DNA of 64,000 bases from Mesorhizobium sp. M00.F.Ca.ET.216.01.1.1 (GCF_004010325.2 NZ_SADR02000003.1:124001-188000), one strand, 5' to 3'. Counted from the first letter of the stretch, positions 36,987 to 45,608 are shown. Numbers and translations: made by a program. The notes: a model not told the origin generated them from the sequence alone.

Positions 36987-37613
36987 ATGGCCGGACAGGT
37001 TCTTTCCCACCCGCAACCGTGGCAGCAATTGCTCGCACTCGTGCTGGCAGCTTCTGTCGTCATGGGCAGCCCGGGACCGTCGACGATAAGCGTCACCGCA
37101 GTTGCCGCTGCCTTCGGCCTGCGCGATTCGCTGCGCTACGCTTCGGGGCTTATTCTGGGTACGATCGCCGTGCTGCTGGTGGTGGCGACGGGGATCATGG
37201 CCGTTCTCGCCTCGGTGCCGAAGCTCGCATCGCTGCTTGCGATCGCGTCAGCAGCCTACATCCTCTACCTGGCGTTCAAGATAGCGACGGCGCCGCCGCT
37301 GGCATTGCGAGCCGGCGGGGCGGCACATCCCACTTTCCCTGGCGGGTTTCTTCTGGCCGTCGCCAATCCGAAAGCCTATGTGGCGATTGCCGCCGTATTC
37401 GCCGGCACGTCTTCGAGTGCAAGCGCTGGTGACCTTGGCATTTCAGTCAGGTTGGCGGTCCTCGCCTTGATGATCGTTGCCATCCATATCCTGTGGCTTC
37501 TCACCGGGGCGGCATTTGCGCGCTTCCTGCGCAAGCCGCTGGCCTCGCGGATCATCAACCTGATATTCGCGGCGACGCTGGTCCTGACCACGGCGCTGGC
37601 CGTGGTTCGTTAG
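36987..37613 (+). CDS. LysE-family amino-acid exporter
   Basis: The 208-residue membrane protein has about six helices and LysE family motifs: LAASVVMGSPGPSTISVTAVAAAFGLRDSLRYASG near the N-terminus and GGFLLAVANPKAYVAIAAVF in the middle. RhtB/LysE proteins export amino acids or homoserine-type metabolites. The ATG at 36987 has AGGGGA seven bases upstream; a longer frame begins 40 codons earlier without family resemblance. It is convergent with the PlsC gene. Confidence 0.88.
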   Translation: MAGQVLSHPQPWQQLLALVLAASVVMGSPGPSTISVTAVAAAFGLRDSLRYASGLILGTIAVLLVVATGIMAVLASVPKLASLLAIASAAYILYLAFKIATAPPLALRAGGAAHPTFPGGFLLAVANPKAYVAIAAVFAGTSSSASAGDLGISVRLAVLALMIVAIHILWLLTGAAFARFLRKPLASRIINLIFAATLVLTTALAVVR

Positions 37614-37627
37614 GGACTGTTGTCGGT

Positions 37628-38416
37628 TCAGGTCCCGGAGGCCAACTCCGCCAGCCGCTTCATCGCTGCTGGCGGCATTGGCGGCGGCTTCGGCGCACGT
37701 GACGCCTCGACGAGCAACTGGTCGCAGGCAGCTTCTGTCTCGCCGATCAGCCGTTGCATGAATTCCTCCTTGTCCAGCCCTGGCGGGATCGGTGGCAGGA
37801 AGCGAGCCTTGATGGTGCCGGGATAGCGCAGGAATTTCCGGCGCGGCCAGTAGAGACCGGCGACATGGGCGACAGGCACCACCGGGACGCCAAGCTGCAC
37901 ATAGAGTTCGACGATGCCGTATTTGTAGGCCGGTTCGTCGCCCGGAGCCCGGCGCGTGCCCTCGGGATAGATGATCAGCTGGCGGGGATTGCGCGCCATC
38001 TCTTGCCTGGTCGCGGCGACCACCGCTTTCAACGCCTTGGAGCGGCTGCCGCGATCGACCGGGATCATCCGCATTTTCAGGATGTACCAGCCGAAGAAAG
38101 GGATCCAGGTCAGTTCCCGCTTCAGGATGTAGAGCGGGTCCTGCAGGAAGGGGAAGAAGGCAATCGCATCCCAGAAGGACTGATGCTTCGGAGCCAGAAT
38201 GAAGGAGCCCTCGGGCAGGTTTTCCAGGCCGGTGATCTCGCTCCTGGTACCGGCGATCTTGTCGTAGAGCCACATGCTGGTGCGCGACCAGAATTTTGGC
38301 ACGAACCAGGCGCGGTGGCGGGGCGACAGGAAATAGTACGGGATCCAGAAGATCATCTGGACGATCAAATTGGCGTAGAAGACGAAGTTGAACGTCAGCG
38401 AGCGGATATAAAGCAT
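37628..38416 (-). CDS. 1-acyl-sn-glycerol-3-phosphate acyltransferase (PlsC family)
   Basis: The 262-residue protein has the acyltransferase motifs KHQSFWD (H-x4-D catalytic pair, near residue 77), the RGSRSKAL and EGTRRAPGDEP substrate-binding motifs, and an N-terminal hydrophobic helix. It probably makes phosphatidic acid or lysophospholipid products at the inner membrane. The gene order with ydcF and ftsX downstream is familiar in rhizobia, though here a LysR/flavin pair separates them. Confidence 0.87.
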   Translation of the reverse strand: MLYIRSLTFNFVFYANLIVQMIFWIPYYFLSPRHRAWFVPKFWSRTSMWLYDKIAGTRSEITGLENLPEGSFILAPKHQSFWDAIAFFPFLQDPLYILKRELTWIPFFGWYILKMRMIPVDRGSRSKALKAVVAATRQEMARNPRQLIIYPEGTRRAPGDEPAYKYGIVELYVQLGVPVVPVAHVAGLYWPRRKFLRYPGTIKARFLPPIPPGLDKEEFMQRLIGETEAACDQLLVEASRAPKPPPMPPAAMKRLAELASGT

Positions 38417-38525
38417 GCGGGAAGGGCCCGGTGAGGAAGTGTGCGTTGGTTACACCAAGCGCGGGCAAAAAGGAAACGCCGCGAGGCTGGAGATCGACAT
38501 GGTTTGGTGAACCGCCGCCCGTTCG

Positions 38526-39437
38526 TCAGGTCTGCCACATCGCCTGCTCCAGCCGTTCTTTCAGGCGCAGGGCGGCGAAATCGAGGAAGGCACGCAGTTT
38601 CACTGGCAGCAGGCCCTGGCCGGTATGCACGAGGCTCACCGGCCACGGCTGCGGCTCGAATGCCTGCAGGACCGGACAGAGCGTGCCGGACCGCACTGCC
38701 GCAGCGATCTGGTAGGAGAGCACCCTCGTCATGCCGACACCGGCAATCGCCCCATCGATCGCTGCTTCCGCGGTGTTGACCCGAAGCCGGGAGCGGATCG
38801 CAACTGAGAATTCGGCCTTGCCCGTGGCGAACGTCCATGTTGCGAGAGAAGCTGGCCCTTCGAAGGTGATTGAGCTGTGTGCCGCCAGATCTTGCGGGGT
38901 TTTCGGCGTGCCATGCTCGGCCAGATAGGCCGGGCTGGCGCAGACAACGCGACGGATCGAGCCGACACGGGTGGCGACCAGACTCGAGTCGGGAAGCTCG
39001 CCGATGCGGATGGCGAGATCGATGTGCTCCTCGACCAATTGGGTTAGCCGGTCCGCGAGCATCAGGCGGATATCCACGTCGGGATAGGCTGCCAGGAATC
39101 CGGTGACGACCGGCAGCACATGCAGGCGGCCAAAGACGATCGGCGCGGTGATAATCAGTTCGCCTCTAGGGGCGCTGTATTCGCCGGCAGCAGTGCGCTC
39201 CGCCTCGCCGACCTCGTCGAGAATGCGGCGACAGGCGGCGAGATAGGCCTGCCCAGCATCGGTCAGCGTCAGCTGCCGCGTCGAACGGTTCAAGAGACGC
39301 GTCTTCAGATGCCGCTCTAGGTCGGAAACCTTGCGGCTGACCGTCGCCAGCGGCATGCCGAAACGCCGCCCGGCGGCGGAAAGGCTGCCGGCCTCCACCG
39401 CGGCGACGAAAAGCGACATGGCCCCGAGGCGATCCAT
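38526..39437 (-). CDS. LysR-family transcriptional regulator
   Basis: The 303-residue protein has an N-terminal winged helix (MDRLGAMSLFVAAVEAGSLSAAGRRFGMPLATVSRKVSDLERHL) and a LysR substrate-binding domain beginning near LIITAPIVFGRLHVLPVV. It is divergent from the pyridoxamine-oxidase-like gene, a common LysR/target arrangement, with a dyad CCATCT-N9-AGATGG between them. The inducer is unknown. Confidence 0.92.
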   Translation of the reverse strand: MDRLGAMSLFVAAVEAGSLSAAGRRFGMPLATVSRKVSDLERHLKTRLLNRSTRQLTLTDAGQAYLAACRRILDEVGEAERTAAGEYSAPRGELIITAPIVFGRLHVLPVVTGFLAAYPDVDIRLMLADRLTQLVEEHIDLAIRIGELPDSSLVATRVGSIRRVVCASPAYLAEHGTPKTPQDLAAHSSITFEGPASLATWTFATGKAEFSVAIRSRLRVNTAEAAIDGAIAGVGMTRVLSYQIAAAVRSGTLCPVLQAFEPQPWPVSLVHTGQGLLPVKLRAFLDFAALRLKERLEQAMWQT

Positions 39438-39475
39438 GCTTCTCCCGGAAAATGGAAGGATGAATTGCGAACATG

Positions 39476-39496
39476 CCATCTACATCCGGAAGATGG
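39476..39496. promoter_or_regulatory. Dyad CCATCT-N9-AGATGG between LysR and flavin-oxidase genes
   Basis: CCATCT (39476-39481) and AGATGG (39491-39496) are perfect inverted arms in the divergent region. Such a dyad is a plausible LysR operator controlling both genes. Confidence 0.45.
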
Positions 39497-39550
39497 AAGC
39501 CATTATTTGGCGCGTGGAACCCTGTAACTTGGCCTTTGAGGAGGCTTCCC

Positions 39551-40183
39551 ATGAATGCTCACGCTTTCACCAGCGACGTCGCCTTCACGCCGACCGTCAA
39601 GGCGATCCAGGCCCGCAAAGGCTCGCGTCAGGCTTATGCGCGCGTCGAGGAGCGCGGCGGCTGGCAAGCGGTGATCACGCCCGATCTCGCCGCCTTCATC
39701 GAAGCGCAGACCAGCGTCTTCCTTTCGACGGCCAATGGTGACGGCCAGCCCTATATCCAGCATCGCGGCGGGCCTGCCGGCTTCCTCAAGGTGCTCGACG
39801 AGCACACGGTCGGCTTCGCCGATTTTTCCGGCAACAAGCAATTCATCACCCAGGGCAATCTCAACGACAACCCGCGGGCTTTCCTGTTCCTGATTGATTA
39901 CGCCCACCGGCAACGCATCAAGATCTGGGGCACGGCGCGCGTCGTCGAGGATGACGCCGACCTGACGGCCAAATTGATGCCGCAAGACTACAAGGCCCGG
40001 CCCGAGCAGGTCATCCTGTTCACCGTTTCGGCCTGGGATGCCAATTGCCCGCAGCACATCCCACAGCGCTTCGAAGCGGCTGATGTGGCGGCGGCGCTGG
40101 CCGAACGGGACAGGCGCATAGAACGGCTGGAACAGGAGATCGCACACCTGCGCGGCGCATCGGACGCCGCGGCTGCGGGATGA
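39551..40183 (+). CDS. Pyridoxamine 5'-phosphate oxidase-family flavoprotein
   Basis: The 210-residue protein has a PNPOx-like split-barrel: FIEAQTSVFLSTANGDGQPYIQHRGGPAGFLKVLDEHTVGFADFSGNKQFITQGNLNDNPRAFLFLIDY, then RQRIKIWGTARVVEDD. A C-terminal coiled-coil segment (ALAERDRRIERLEQEIAHLRG) follows. These proteins bind FMN or F420-like cofactors; the substrate is unknown. The ATG at 39551 has GAGGAGG about eight bases upstream. The divergent LysR gene is the probable regulator. Confidence 0.85.
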   Translation: MNAHAFTSDVAFTPTVKAIQARKGSRQAYARVEERGGWQAVITPDLAAFIEAQTSVFLSTANGDGQPYIQHRGGPAGFLKVLDEHTVGFADFSGNKQFITQGNLNDNPRAFLFLIDYAHRQRIKIWGTARVVEDDADLTAKLMPQDYKARPEQVILFTVSAWDANCPQHIPQRFEAADVAAALAERDRRIERLEQEIAHLRGASDAAAAG

Positions 40184-40194
40184 GCCATTGGCCT

Positions 40195-40920
40195 TCAGTT
40201 CCGCGCCGCAGAAGCCTCCGCCAGCGCGATGCTATCGGCGGCCTGGCGAGCAGGCACGATGCCGCGTGCCAGCGCCAGCAGATACTTGCTGTATTCGGTC
40301 AGCAGCACCCGCAGCGCCTCGGGCTTGGTCAGCCAGCCGCCATTGCCGAGATTGGTGTTGACCACCGGATAGGGCTCGAGCCTGGCGCCGTGCAGCAGCC
40401 GGCCCATCTCCAGCAGGCTGCGCGGCATGTGATAGTTGTTGGTGACGAGGATGACGGTGCCGTAGGCGTGGCTCTCCACCCATTTGGCGCTTTCCTCGGC
40501 ATTGCCGATCGTGTCTAGCGCGGCACGGTCGATGTCGACGCAGCAGGAAAACAAGTCCTTGTCGCCGCCGGTCGCGGCCTGAAGCTGGCGGCGGCTGGCC
40601 GAAGGATGGACGCCGCTGATCAGCAACCGGCCGCCCTTACCCGAGGCAAGCAGGTCCATGGCGGCATCGAGGCGGGACTGGCCGCCGGTCAAGACGATGA
40701 TTGCATCGGCCTTTGCCGGATTGGCGGGGGTGGTCATACGGCTGACCGTGCTGGCGAACCAGCCAAAGCCGCCGGCAAACAGCGTCGCCAGCACGAGCAG
40801 AAAGAGAGCGGAGATGCGCAAGGCAGCAATCAATCGGCCGTGCCCGCCGCGCTCGCGCAAACGGGCGCCCACCACTGGCATCTGTCCAGCCGTACCGGTC
40901 GACTCCCGCGCGTCCATCAT
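40195..40920 (-). CDS. YdcF/DUF218 family protein
   Basis: The 241-residue protein has one N-terminal membrane helix (LIAALRISALFLLVLATLFAGGFGWF) and a DUF218 core: ADAIIVLTGGQSRLDAAMDLLASGKGGRLLISGVHPSA, then GTVILVTNNYHMPRSLLEMGRLL. The family includes SanA and YdcF and is linked to envelope integrity or lipid/peptidoglycan intermediates. The first of two adjacent ATGs, at 40920, is taken. It lies 76 bp downstream of ftsX on the same strand. Confidence 0.88.
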   Translation of the reverse strand: MMDARESTGTAGQMPVVGARLRERGGHGRLIAALRISALFLLVLATLFAGGFGWFASTVSRMTTPANPAKADAIIVLTGGQSRLDAAMDLLASGKGGRLLISGVHPSASRRQLQAATGGDKDLFSCCVDIDRAALDTIGNAEESAKWVESHAYGTVILVTNNYHMPRSLLEMGRLLHGARLEPYPVVNTNLGNGGWLTKPEALRVLLTEYSKYLLALARGIVPARQAADSIALAEASAARN

Positions 40921-40996
40921 CCTATGGTTAATCCTGAAATGCTGCCTTTGGTAGCTTGACAAGCACACATTGCGTTACGGTAGTTTTCATCCGTGA

Positions 40997-41986
40997 TCAT
41001 CCCGCGTCCGGTTGGCGAATATCGATGTCGCTAAGATAGGCGACCACGGTGGCGTGCGACGTTGCCGCCGTCAGCGCGCCGATCACCAGCACCATGAGGC
41101 CAACGCCGAGATAGCCCGCCGATCCGATGGCGAAATTGCCGAACAGGGCGGTCGCCTGGTCGGCCTGCGGCGTTGCCATGTTGCGCGACGACCACCAGGA
41201 AAAGACGATGAAGACGAGCACCGCGGCCGCTCCACCGGCAGCAGCGCCCTTCATGCCGGTGACCAGGAAATGCCAGCGGAATTCGCGCGCGATGAAGCGC
41301 GCCTCGGCGCCGACGAAATGCAGCACCTCGATGATATGGCCGTTGCCGGCCATGGCGCCGCGCGTGGCGAACACCACGGTGAGCACGGTTGCCGACAGCA
41401 TCAGCGCCAGGACAGCGATGCCGATGGTCACCGTCGTGCGGGCCATGGCGACCAGACGGTCGACCCAGGTGCGATGATCGTCGAGTGCCGCACTCGGCAG
41501 CTTGGGCGCGATCGCCGCGCGCATGGCGGCGAAATCGGGCGGGCTGTTCTCGTCGATGGTGACTATGATCAGACGCGGCACCGGCAGTTCATCGATATTC
41601 AGGCCTGAGCCGAGCCACGGCTCCAGAAGCCGGGCCGTTGCCTCACGATCGATGATCCTAGTGCTTTTCACGCCGGGAAATTCGCCGGCGATCTGCGAAG
41701 CCTGCGCAAGAGCGGCCTCCATGTCGAGGCCGTCGACGGGTTTGATCTGGATCGTCGCCTCGCGTGAGATCTGGTTCTCCCAGACCGAGGCGGTATCGCG
41801 CACCAGCGTCACCGCGCCGAAGGTCAGGCACGACAGGAAGGTCATGATGGCGATGACCAGCACCAGCGCCCGGCCGGCGATGTTCTGCGCCGGCACAATC
41901 GGCGCCATCTTGCGCTGGACACGCTGCGTTGTCCCAGCCGTCTCGACGGCCTGCTCGTGGACATGTTCGGCGGATAGGTCAGTCAT
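40997..41986 (-). CDS. ftsX: Cell division ABC permease FtsX
   Basis: The 329-residue protein has the FtsX layout: cytoplasmic N-terminus, one helix (ALVLVIAIMTFLSCLTFGAVTLV), an extracytoplasmic loop of about 100 residues, and three further helices. With FtsE it signals to peptidoglycan hydrolases through a periplasmic activator during septation. The gene overlaps ftsE by 8 bases, so the two are co-translated. Confidence 0.94.
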   Translation of the reverse strand: MTDLSAEHVHEQAVETAGTTQRVQRKMAPIVPAQNIAGRALVLVIAIMTFLSCLTFGAVTLVRDTASVWENQISREATIQIKPVDGLDMEAALAQASQIAGEFPGVKSTRIIDREATARLLEPWLGSGLNIDELPVPRLIIVTIDENSPPDFAAMRAAIAPKLPSAALDDHRTWVDRLVAMARTTVTIGIAVLALMLSATVLTVVFATRGAMAGNGHIIEVLHFVGAEARFIAREFRWHFLVTGMKGAAAGGAAAVLVFIVFSWWSSRNMATPQADQATALFGNFAIGSAGYLGVGLMVLVIGALTAATSHATVVAYLSDIDIRQPDAG

Positions 41987-42638
41987 AGATGTCCAGCCTT
42001 CCGCCGGCCAGGATCAGGCGTCGTGCGTCGACCTGTTCCATCAGGCCGAGGTCGTGGGTTGCGATCACCACGGCGGTGCCCAGCCGGTTGAGCTCGATGA
42101 ACAACCGCAGAAGCCGCCGCGCCAGCGGCGGATCGACATTGCCGGTCGGTTCGTCGGCGAGCAGGATCTCGGGCTGCTCGATGAGTGCTCGGGCGATCGC
42201 TGCGCGCTGCTTTTCGCCGCCGGACAGCACCGGCGGCAGTACGTGCATGCGCTCGCCAAGGCCCACCCATTTCAGCAACTCGGTCACGTCGGTGCGATAG
42301 CTCGCTTCCTCGCGCCCGCGCACGCGCAACGGCAGGGCCACGTTCTCATAGGTGGTCATGTGGTCGAGCAGGCGAAAATCCTGGAACACCACGCCGATGC
42401 GCCGCCTCAGATGCGGCAGCTCGTTGCGCGAGATGCGCGAACGGTCCTTGCCGAAGATGGTGATCAGCCCGCGCGTCGGCTTCAGCGACATGAACAAAAG
42501 GCGCAGCAACGTCGTCTTGCCGGCGCCCGAAGGTCCGCTCAGGAACTGGAAGGAGCGCTCAGGAATGTGCAGGGAAATGTCGCGGAGGATCTCCGGACCC
42601 ATGCCATAGCGGAGGCCGACATTTTCGAAGCGGATCAC
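41979..42638 (-). CDS. ftsE: Cell division ATP-binding protein FtsE
   Basis: The 219-residue ABC ATPase has Walker A GPSGAGKTTLL near residue 37, Q-loop VVFQDFRLLDHMTTYENVALPL, signature LSGGEKQRAAIARAL and Walker B ILLADEPTGN. It partners with FtsX at the division site. The stop overlaps the ftsX start. A CtrA-type site TTAA-N7-TTAA lies about 70 bp upstream of its start, in the region shared with the divergent DUF3426-like gene. Confidence 0.96.
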   Translation of the reverse strand: MIRFENVGLRYGMGPEILRDISLHIPERSFQFLSGPSGAGKTTLLRLLFMSLKPTRGLITIFGKDRSRISRNELPHLRRRIGVVFQDFRLLDHMTTYENVALPLRVRGREEASYRTDVTELLKWVGLGERMHVLPPVLSGGEKQRAAIARALIEQPEILLADEPTGNVDPPLARRLLRLFIELNRLGTAVVIATHDLGLMEQVDARRLILAGGRLDIYD

Positions 42639-42708
42639 GTTCGATGACCTGAAACTTTCGGCAGCGAAACGCCAGCCTTTTCTCTCAAAAGACCATCGGC
42701 CGGCATGG

Positions 42709-42723
42709 TTAACCGGCGGTTAA
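42709..42723. promoter_or_regulatory. CtrA-type box TTAA-N7-TTAA between ftsE and its divergent neighbour
   Basis: TTAACCGGCGGTTAA at 42709-42723 matches the CtrA consensus TTAA-N7-TTAA exactly and is also a 7-bp inverted repeat around a central base. A weaker half-site (TTAACCATTTCCGTT) lies at 42770-42784. CtrA is the cell-cycle master regulator in alphaproteobacteria and often controls division genes. Confidence 0.6.
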
Positions 42724-42829
42724 TTTCGTGGTTTTTTCGGCTCGTCACAGGGGTTTCCGGTGGGGAAGCGTTAACCATTTCCGTTTACGCAAAAGAAACG
42801 AAGAGCGAACAAGTGCTAGTGCTGGGGCC

Positions 42830-43477
42830 ATGATGGCTGAGGATCGAACCGCGCGCCCTGTTTCCGGCGAAATCATGACCGGACCGGCGACAAATGCCGC
42901 GTCGGAACTGCGTGGTCCAGCAGCCGACATCGTCGATGCCGACTACGAGGTGCTGCCGCGCCTCGCGGTCAAGGCAGAAGCCCAATCGCCGCCGCTTTCG
43001 CATGTGGCCGCCATGCCCTCGATCGAAGGCATGGAGATGCTGCGCAAACCGGAAGCCAGTACCGAGCGACCGCCGGCTTCGCGCGGCGGGCCGATCTTCT
43101 GGATCGCCGGCTTTGGCGCAGCACTTGTGGCCTTCTGGATCTCGGGCGGCCACGCGCTGGTGCGCCAGACACCGTTTTGGGTGGACGAACAGACGGCCGT
43201 TGCCGCGCTCAGCATTTCAGGCGTTACATCTCGCATCGACATGTCCGGGCCAAAACCGGTCTTGTATGTCGATGGCGAGGCCGCCAATGACGGGCCGAAG
43301 GCCGCGCAATTGCCGCCACTGGAGATCCGGGTCACCGGCAAGGACAGCCAGATCACCCGCTATAGGTTGGGGACATCCGACCGTTCGTTGGCGCCCGGCG
43401 AAAGATTCGGCTTTTCCAGCCGGCTCGATATGCCTAGAAACGGCGTGAAGGCCGTGTCAGTCACTTTCGCCGGCTAA
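42830..43477 (+). CDS. DUF3426-like membrane-anchored protein without its zinc ribbon
   Basis: The 215-residue protein has a low-complexity N-terminal half, a transmembrane helix at about residues 88-106 and a C-terminal DUF3426-like domain (AALSISGVTSRIDM..., VDGEAANDGPKAAQLPPLEIRV, SLAPGERFGFSSRLDMPRNGVKAVSVTF). In related bacteria this neighbour of ftsE begins with an MJ0042-type CxxC zinc ribbon; no cysteines of that sort are seen here or upstream. The ATG at 42830 is followed by another at 42833. Function unknown; the context suggests an envelope or division link. Confidence 0.68.
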   Translation: MMAEDRTARPVSGEIMTGPATNAASELRGPAADIVDADYEVLPRLAVKAEAQSPPLSHVAAMPSIEGMEMLRKPEASTERPPASRGGPIFWIAGFGAALVAFWISGGHALVRQTPFWVDEQTAVAALSISGVTSRIDMSGPKPVLYVDGEAANDGPKAAQLPPLEIRVTGKDSQITRYRLGTSDRSLAPGERFGFSSRLDMPRNGVKAVSVTFAG

Positions 43478-43538
43478 AGCATGACCCCGGAATCGATTTT
43501 CTGGGGATCATATGCAAAATCAAAAAGTTCTACAGCGT
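43478..43538. repeat. Rhizobial palindromic repeat, copy B
   Basis: GCATGACCCC (43479-43488), GGAATCGATTTT in the middle and GGGGATCATATGC (43503-43515) form an imperfect palindrome, followed by AAAATC and TACAGCGTC. It starts one base past the stop codon of the DUF3426-like gene and lies just before hpt. It is a variant of copy A at 20023-20100. Confidence 0.65.
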
Positions 43539-43585
43539 CTCGCACGTCCAACAATCGTGCAGGCGAACTGCCTGGAGGGCGAAGA

Positions 43586-44128
43586 ATGCCAGTTGTGCGC
43601 GGCAAGGACATCGAGGTCCTGTTTTCGGCGTCCGCCATCGCGCGGCGGAATCTGGAGCTTGCCAAGGAGATCGCCGCGCACGACTACCACGACCTTCTGG
43701 TGATCTCGGTGCTGAAAGGCTCCTTCATCTTCGCCGCCGATCTCATCCGCGCCATGCACGATGTCGGCCTGTCGCCCGAGGTCGAGTTCATCTTCATCTC
43801 CAGCTATGGCGCCGGCACCACTAGCGGCGAGGTGAGGGTGCTGCGCGACATCGACAATGAAGTCGCCGGCCGCGATGTGCTTTTGATCGACGACATCCTC
43901 GAATCCGGCAAGACGCTAAGCTTCACCCGCGACCTGATGCTGTCGCGAGGTGCGAGGAGCTGCGCCGTCGCCGTACTGCTCGACAAGCGCATGCGCCGCC
44001 AGACCACACTCAACGCCAACTATGTCGGCTTCGACTGTCCCGATTATTTCGTCGTAGGCTACGGCATGGATGTCGCTCACGCTTTTCGCGAGCTGCCGTT
44101 TGTCGGTGTCGTCAAGGGCGACGCCTAG
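43586..44128 (+). CDS. hpt: Hypoxanthine phosphoribosyltransferase
   Basis: The 180-residue enzyme has the PRTase fold with LLVISVLKGSFIFAADLIRAM, the loop EFIFISSYGAGTTSGEV and the PRPP-binding motif VLLIDDILESGKTLSF. It salvages hypoxanthine (and guanine) to nucleotides. The ATG at 43586 has GGAGGG seven bases upstream; the frame extends further upstream through the repeat but without resemblance. It is followed 63 bp later by a response regulator gene. Confidence 0.94.
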   Translation: MPVVRGKDIEVLFSASAIARRNLELAKEIAAHDYHDLLVISVLKGSFIFAADLIRAMHDVGLSPEVEFIFISSYGAGTTSGEVRVLRDIDNEVAGRDVLLIDDILESGKTLSFTRDLMLSRGARSCAVAVLLDKRMRRQTTLNANYVGFDCPDYFVVGYGMDVAHAFRELPFVGVVKGDA

Positions 44129-44191
44129 ATTTATCTTTGACGCTGGTTGCGGTTCAGAAAAAGTCAACTTTTCCCCGCCAAGTATCGCGCC

Positions 44192-44563
44192 ATGGCAAAG
44201 CTCCTGATCGTTGAGGACGATGAGTCCGTCCGCACCCTCGCCGCCCGCGCTCTCGAACGCGCCGGGCATACAGTCGCCATCGCCGCCGACGGCGCGCAGG
44301 GCCTTGCCCTGATCCGCGCAGCGCAAGGCAGCTTCGACCTCGTCGTCTCCGACATCCGCATGCCGGAGATGGACGGCATCGAGATGGCCAGGGCGGCTGC
44401 AAGCCTTTTCCCGGCGACGAAGATCATGCTGATGACCGGCTATGCCGACCAGCGCGAACGGGCCGAGGAATTGAATGGCGTCATTCTCGACGTCGTGCAG
44501 AAGCCCTTCACTCTGGCCGAGATCCGCGCCCGGGTAGACCGCGCGCTCGCTTGCTTTGCCTGA
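44192..44563 (+). CDS. Single-domain response regulator (CheY/CpdR-like)
   Basis: The 123-residue protein is a lone receiver domain with acidic pocket VEDDESV (Asp9/Asp10), phosphoacceptor Asp54 in VVSDIRMPEMDG, conserved Thr in MLMTGYAD and the Lys in VVQKPFTLAEI. No output domain is present. It resembles CpdR, which when unphosphorylated directs ClpXP to cell-cycle proteins in alphaproteobacteria, but chemotaxis or other phosphorelay use cannot be excluded. It is convergent with the DMT transporter gene. Confidence 0.85.
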   Translation: MAKLLIVEDDESVRTLAARALERAGHTVAIAADGAQGLALIRAAQGSFDLVVSDIRMPEMDGIEMARAAASLFPATKIMLMTGYADQRERAEELNGVILDVVQKPFTLAEIRARVDRALACFA

Positions 44564-44569
44564 CGGTGG

Positions 44570-45520
44570 TCAGGCGGGATCGCAGGTCGCCGCAATCGTC
44601 GGCGCAATGCTCCTGCGCCGGCTGGCATTCAGCGCGAACAACCCGGCGCCGATGATCAGTGCCGCGCCGATCACTGTGGTCGATTGCGGCACTTCGGCGA
44701 AGAACAGGAAGCCCCACAGCGGCGACCAGATGATGCCGGTGTATTCGAAAGTGGCGACGCTGTTGGCAGGCGCCAGCCGGTAAGCCTGCGACAGCAGGAT
44801 CATCCCGGCCGAGGCGACGAAGCCGCAGGCTGCCATCTTCAGGAACTCAATCGGCGTAGGCCATGCCCATGGCCTAACAAGGAACTCGAGGCTCGGGTGG
44901 ATGGCGTGGTCTATCCCTGCAAGCCAGAACAGCCCGGCGACCGCTATAGCACCCAAGAGGTAGACGCCATTTTGATAGAACGCCATGACGGTGGACGATT
45001 CGGTATCGCCGATCTTGCGGGCCATCAGCTGCGAAAAGCCGTAGAGAACCGCCGAGCCTAGCGAAAGCAGCGCCGCCCACTCGAATAACCCGGCACCGGG
45101 CCGCAGCATCACCAGCACGCCGAGCATCCCGACCAGGACAGTGGCCAACGTCTGCCACGCCACGCGCTCTCCGAGATAAGGGCCAGCAAGCACCATGATG
45201 AACAGCGGCGCCATGAAATAGAGAGCAACCGCATCGGCAAGCGGCAGAGCGGCGATTGCCAGATAATAGACCGTGTAAGAGGTGAACAGGATGAGGGCTC
45301 GCATCGTCAGCATGCGAAATCGCTTCGAGACGATCGCCTTGAGCCCGACATCGGCATGCACGAGGACAAGCAGAATGGGCAGGGCGACTATTGAGCGGAT
45401 CGCCATCACTTCGGTTACCGGATAAGTGCTCGACACGGCCTTGATCAGCGGATCCTGGAGCGAGAACACCAGTACGCCGAGGCAAAGGCTTACGATGCCG
45501 AGGACGATCCGGTTCTGCAT
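44570..45520 (-). CDS. DMT-family (EamA) transporter with terminator in its leader
   Basis: The 316-residue protein has about ten helices in two EamA repeats (SLCLGVLVFSLQDPLIKAVSSTYPVTEVMAIRS; ...ATFEYTGIIWSPLWGFLFFAEVPQSTTVIGAALIIGAGLFAL). It likely exports a metabolite across the inner membrane. It is divergent from a LysR regulator at 45738, its probable controller, and has an intrinsic-terminator-like hairpin 55-88 bp upstream of its start codon. The small proteins encoded alongside are not known; the substrate is open. Confidence 0.86.
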   Translation of the reverse strand: MQNRIVLGIVSLCLGVLVFSLQDPLIKAVSSTYPVTEVMAIRSIVALPILLVLVHADVGLKAIVSKRFRMLTMRALILFTSYTVYYLAIAALPLADAVALYFMAPLFIMVLAGPYLGERVAWQTLATVLVGMLGVLVMLRPGAGLFEWAALLSLGSAVLYGFSQLMARKIGDTESSTVMAFYQNGVYLLGAIAVAGLFWLAGIDHAIHPSLEFLVRPWAWPTPIEFLKMAACGFVASAGMILLSQAYRLAPANSVATFEYTGIIWSPLWGFLFFAEVPQSTTVIGAALIIGAGLFALNASRRRSIAPTIAATCDPA

Positions 45521-45574
45521 GTCGTTTTAACAAGCTCCCTGTAGGTCCGGCTCGGGGCCGGTTTGCTGTCAGGT

Positions 45575-45608
45575 AAAAAGAACCCGCCACCGTTTTCGGG
45601 CAGCGGGT
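45575..45608 (-). terminator. Intrinsic-type terminator in the leader of the DMT transporter gene
   Basis: On the minus strand ACCCGC and GCGGGT (45603-45608 and 45582-45587) close a stem containing an inner CCG-AAAA-CGG, followed by TTCTTTTT. It is 55 bp upstream of the DMT start codon. A second hairpin (GCGGC/GCCGC, 45635-45654) lies just before it. Transcripts started near the LysR side would have to pass it, so it may be an attenuator. Confidence 0.55.
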
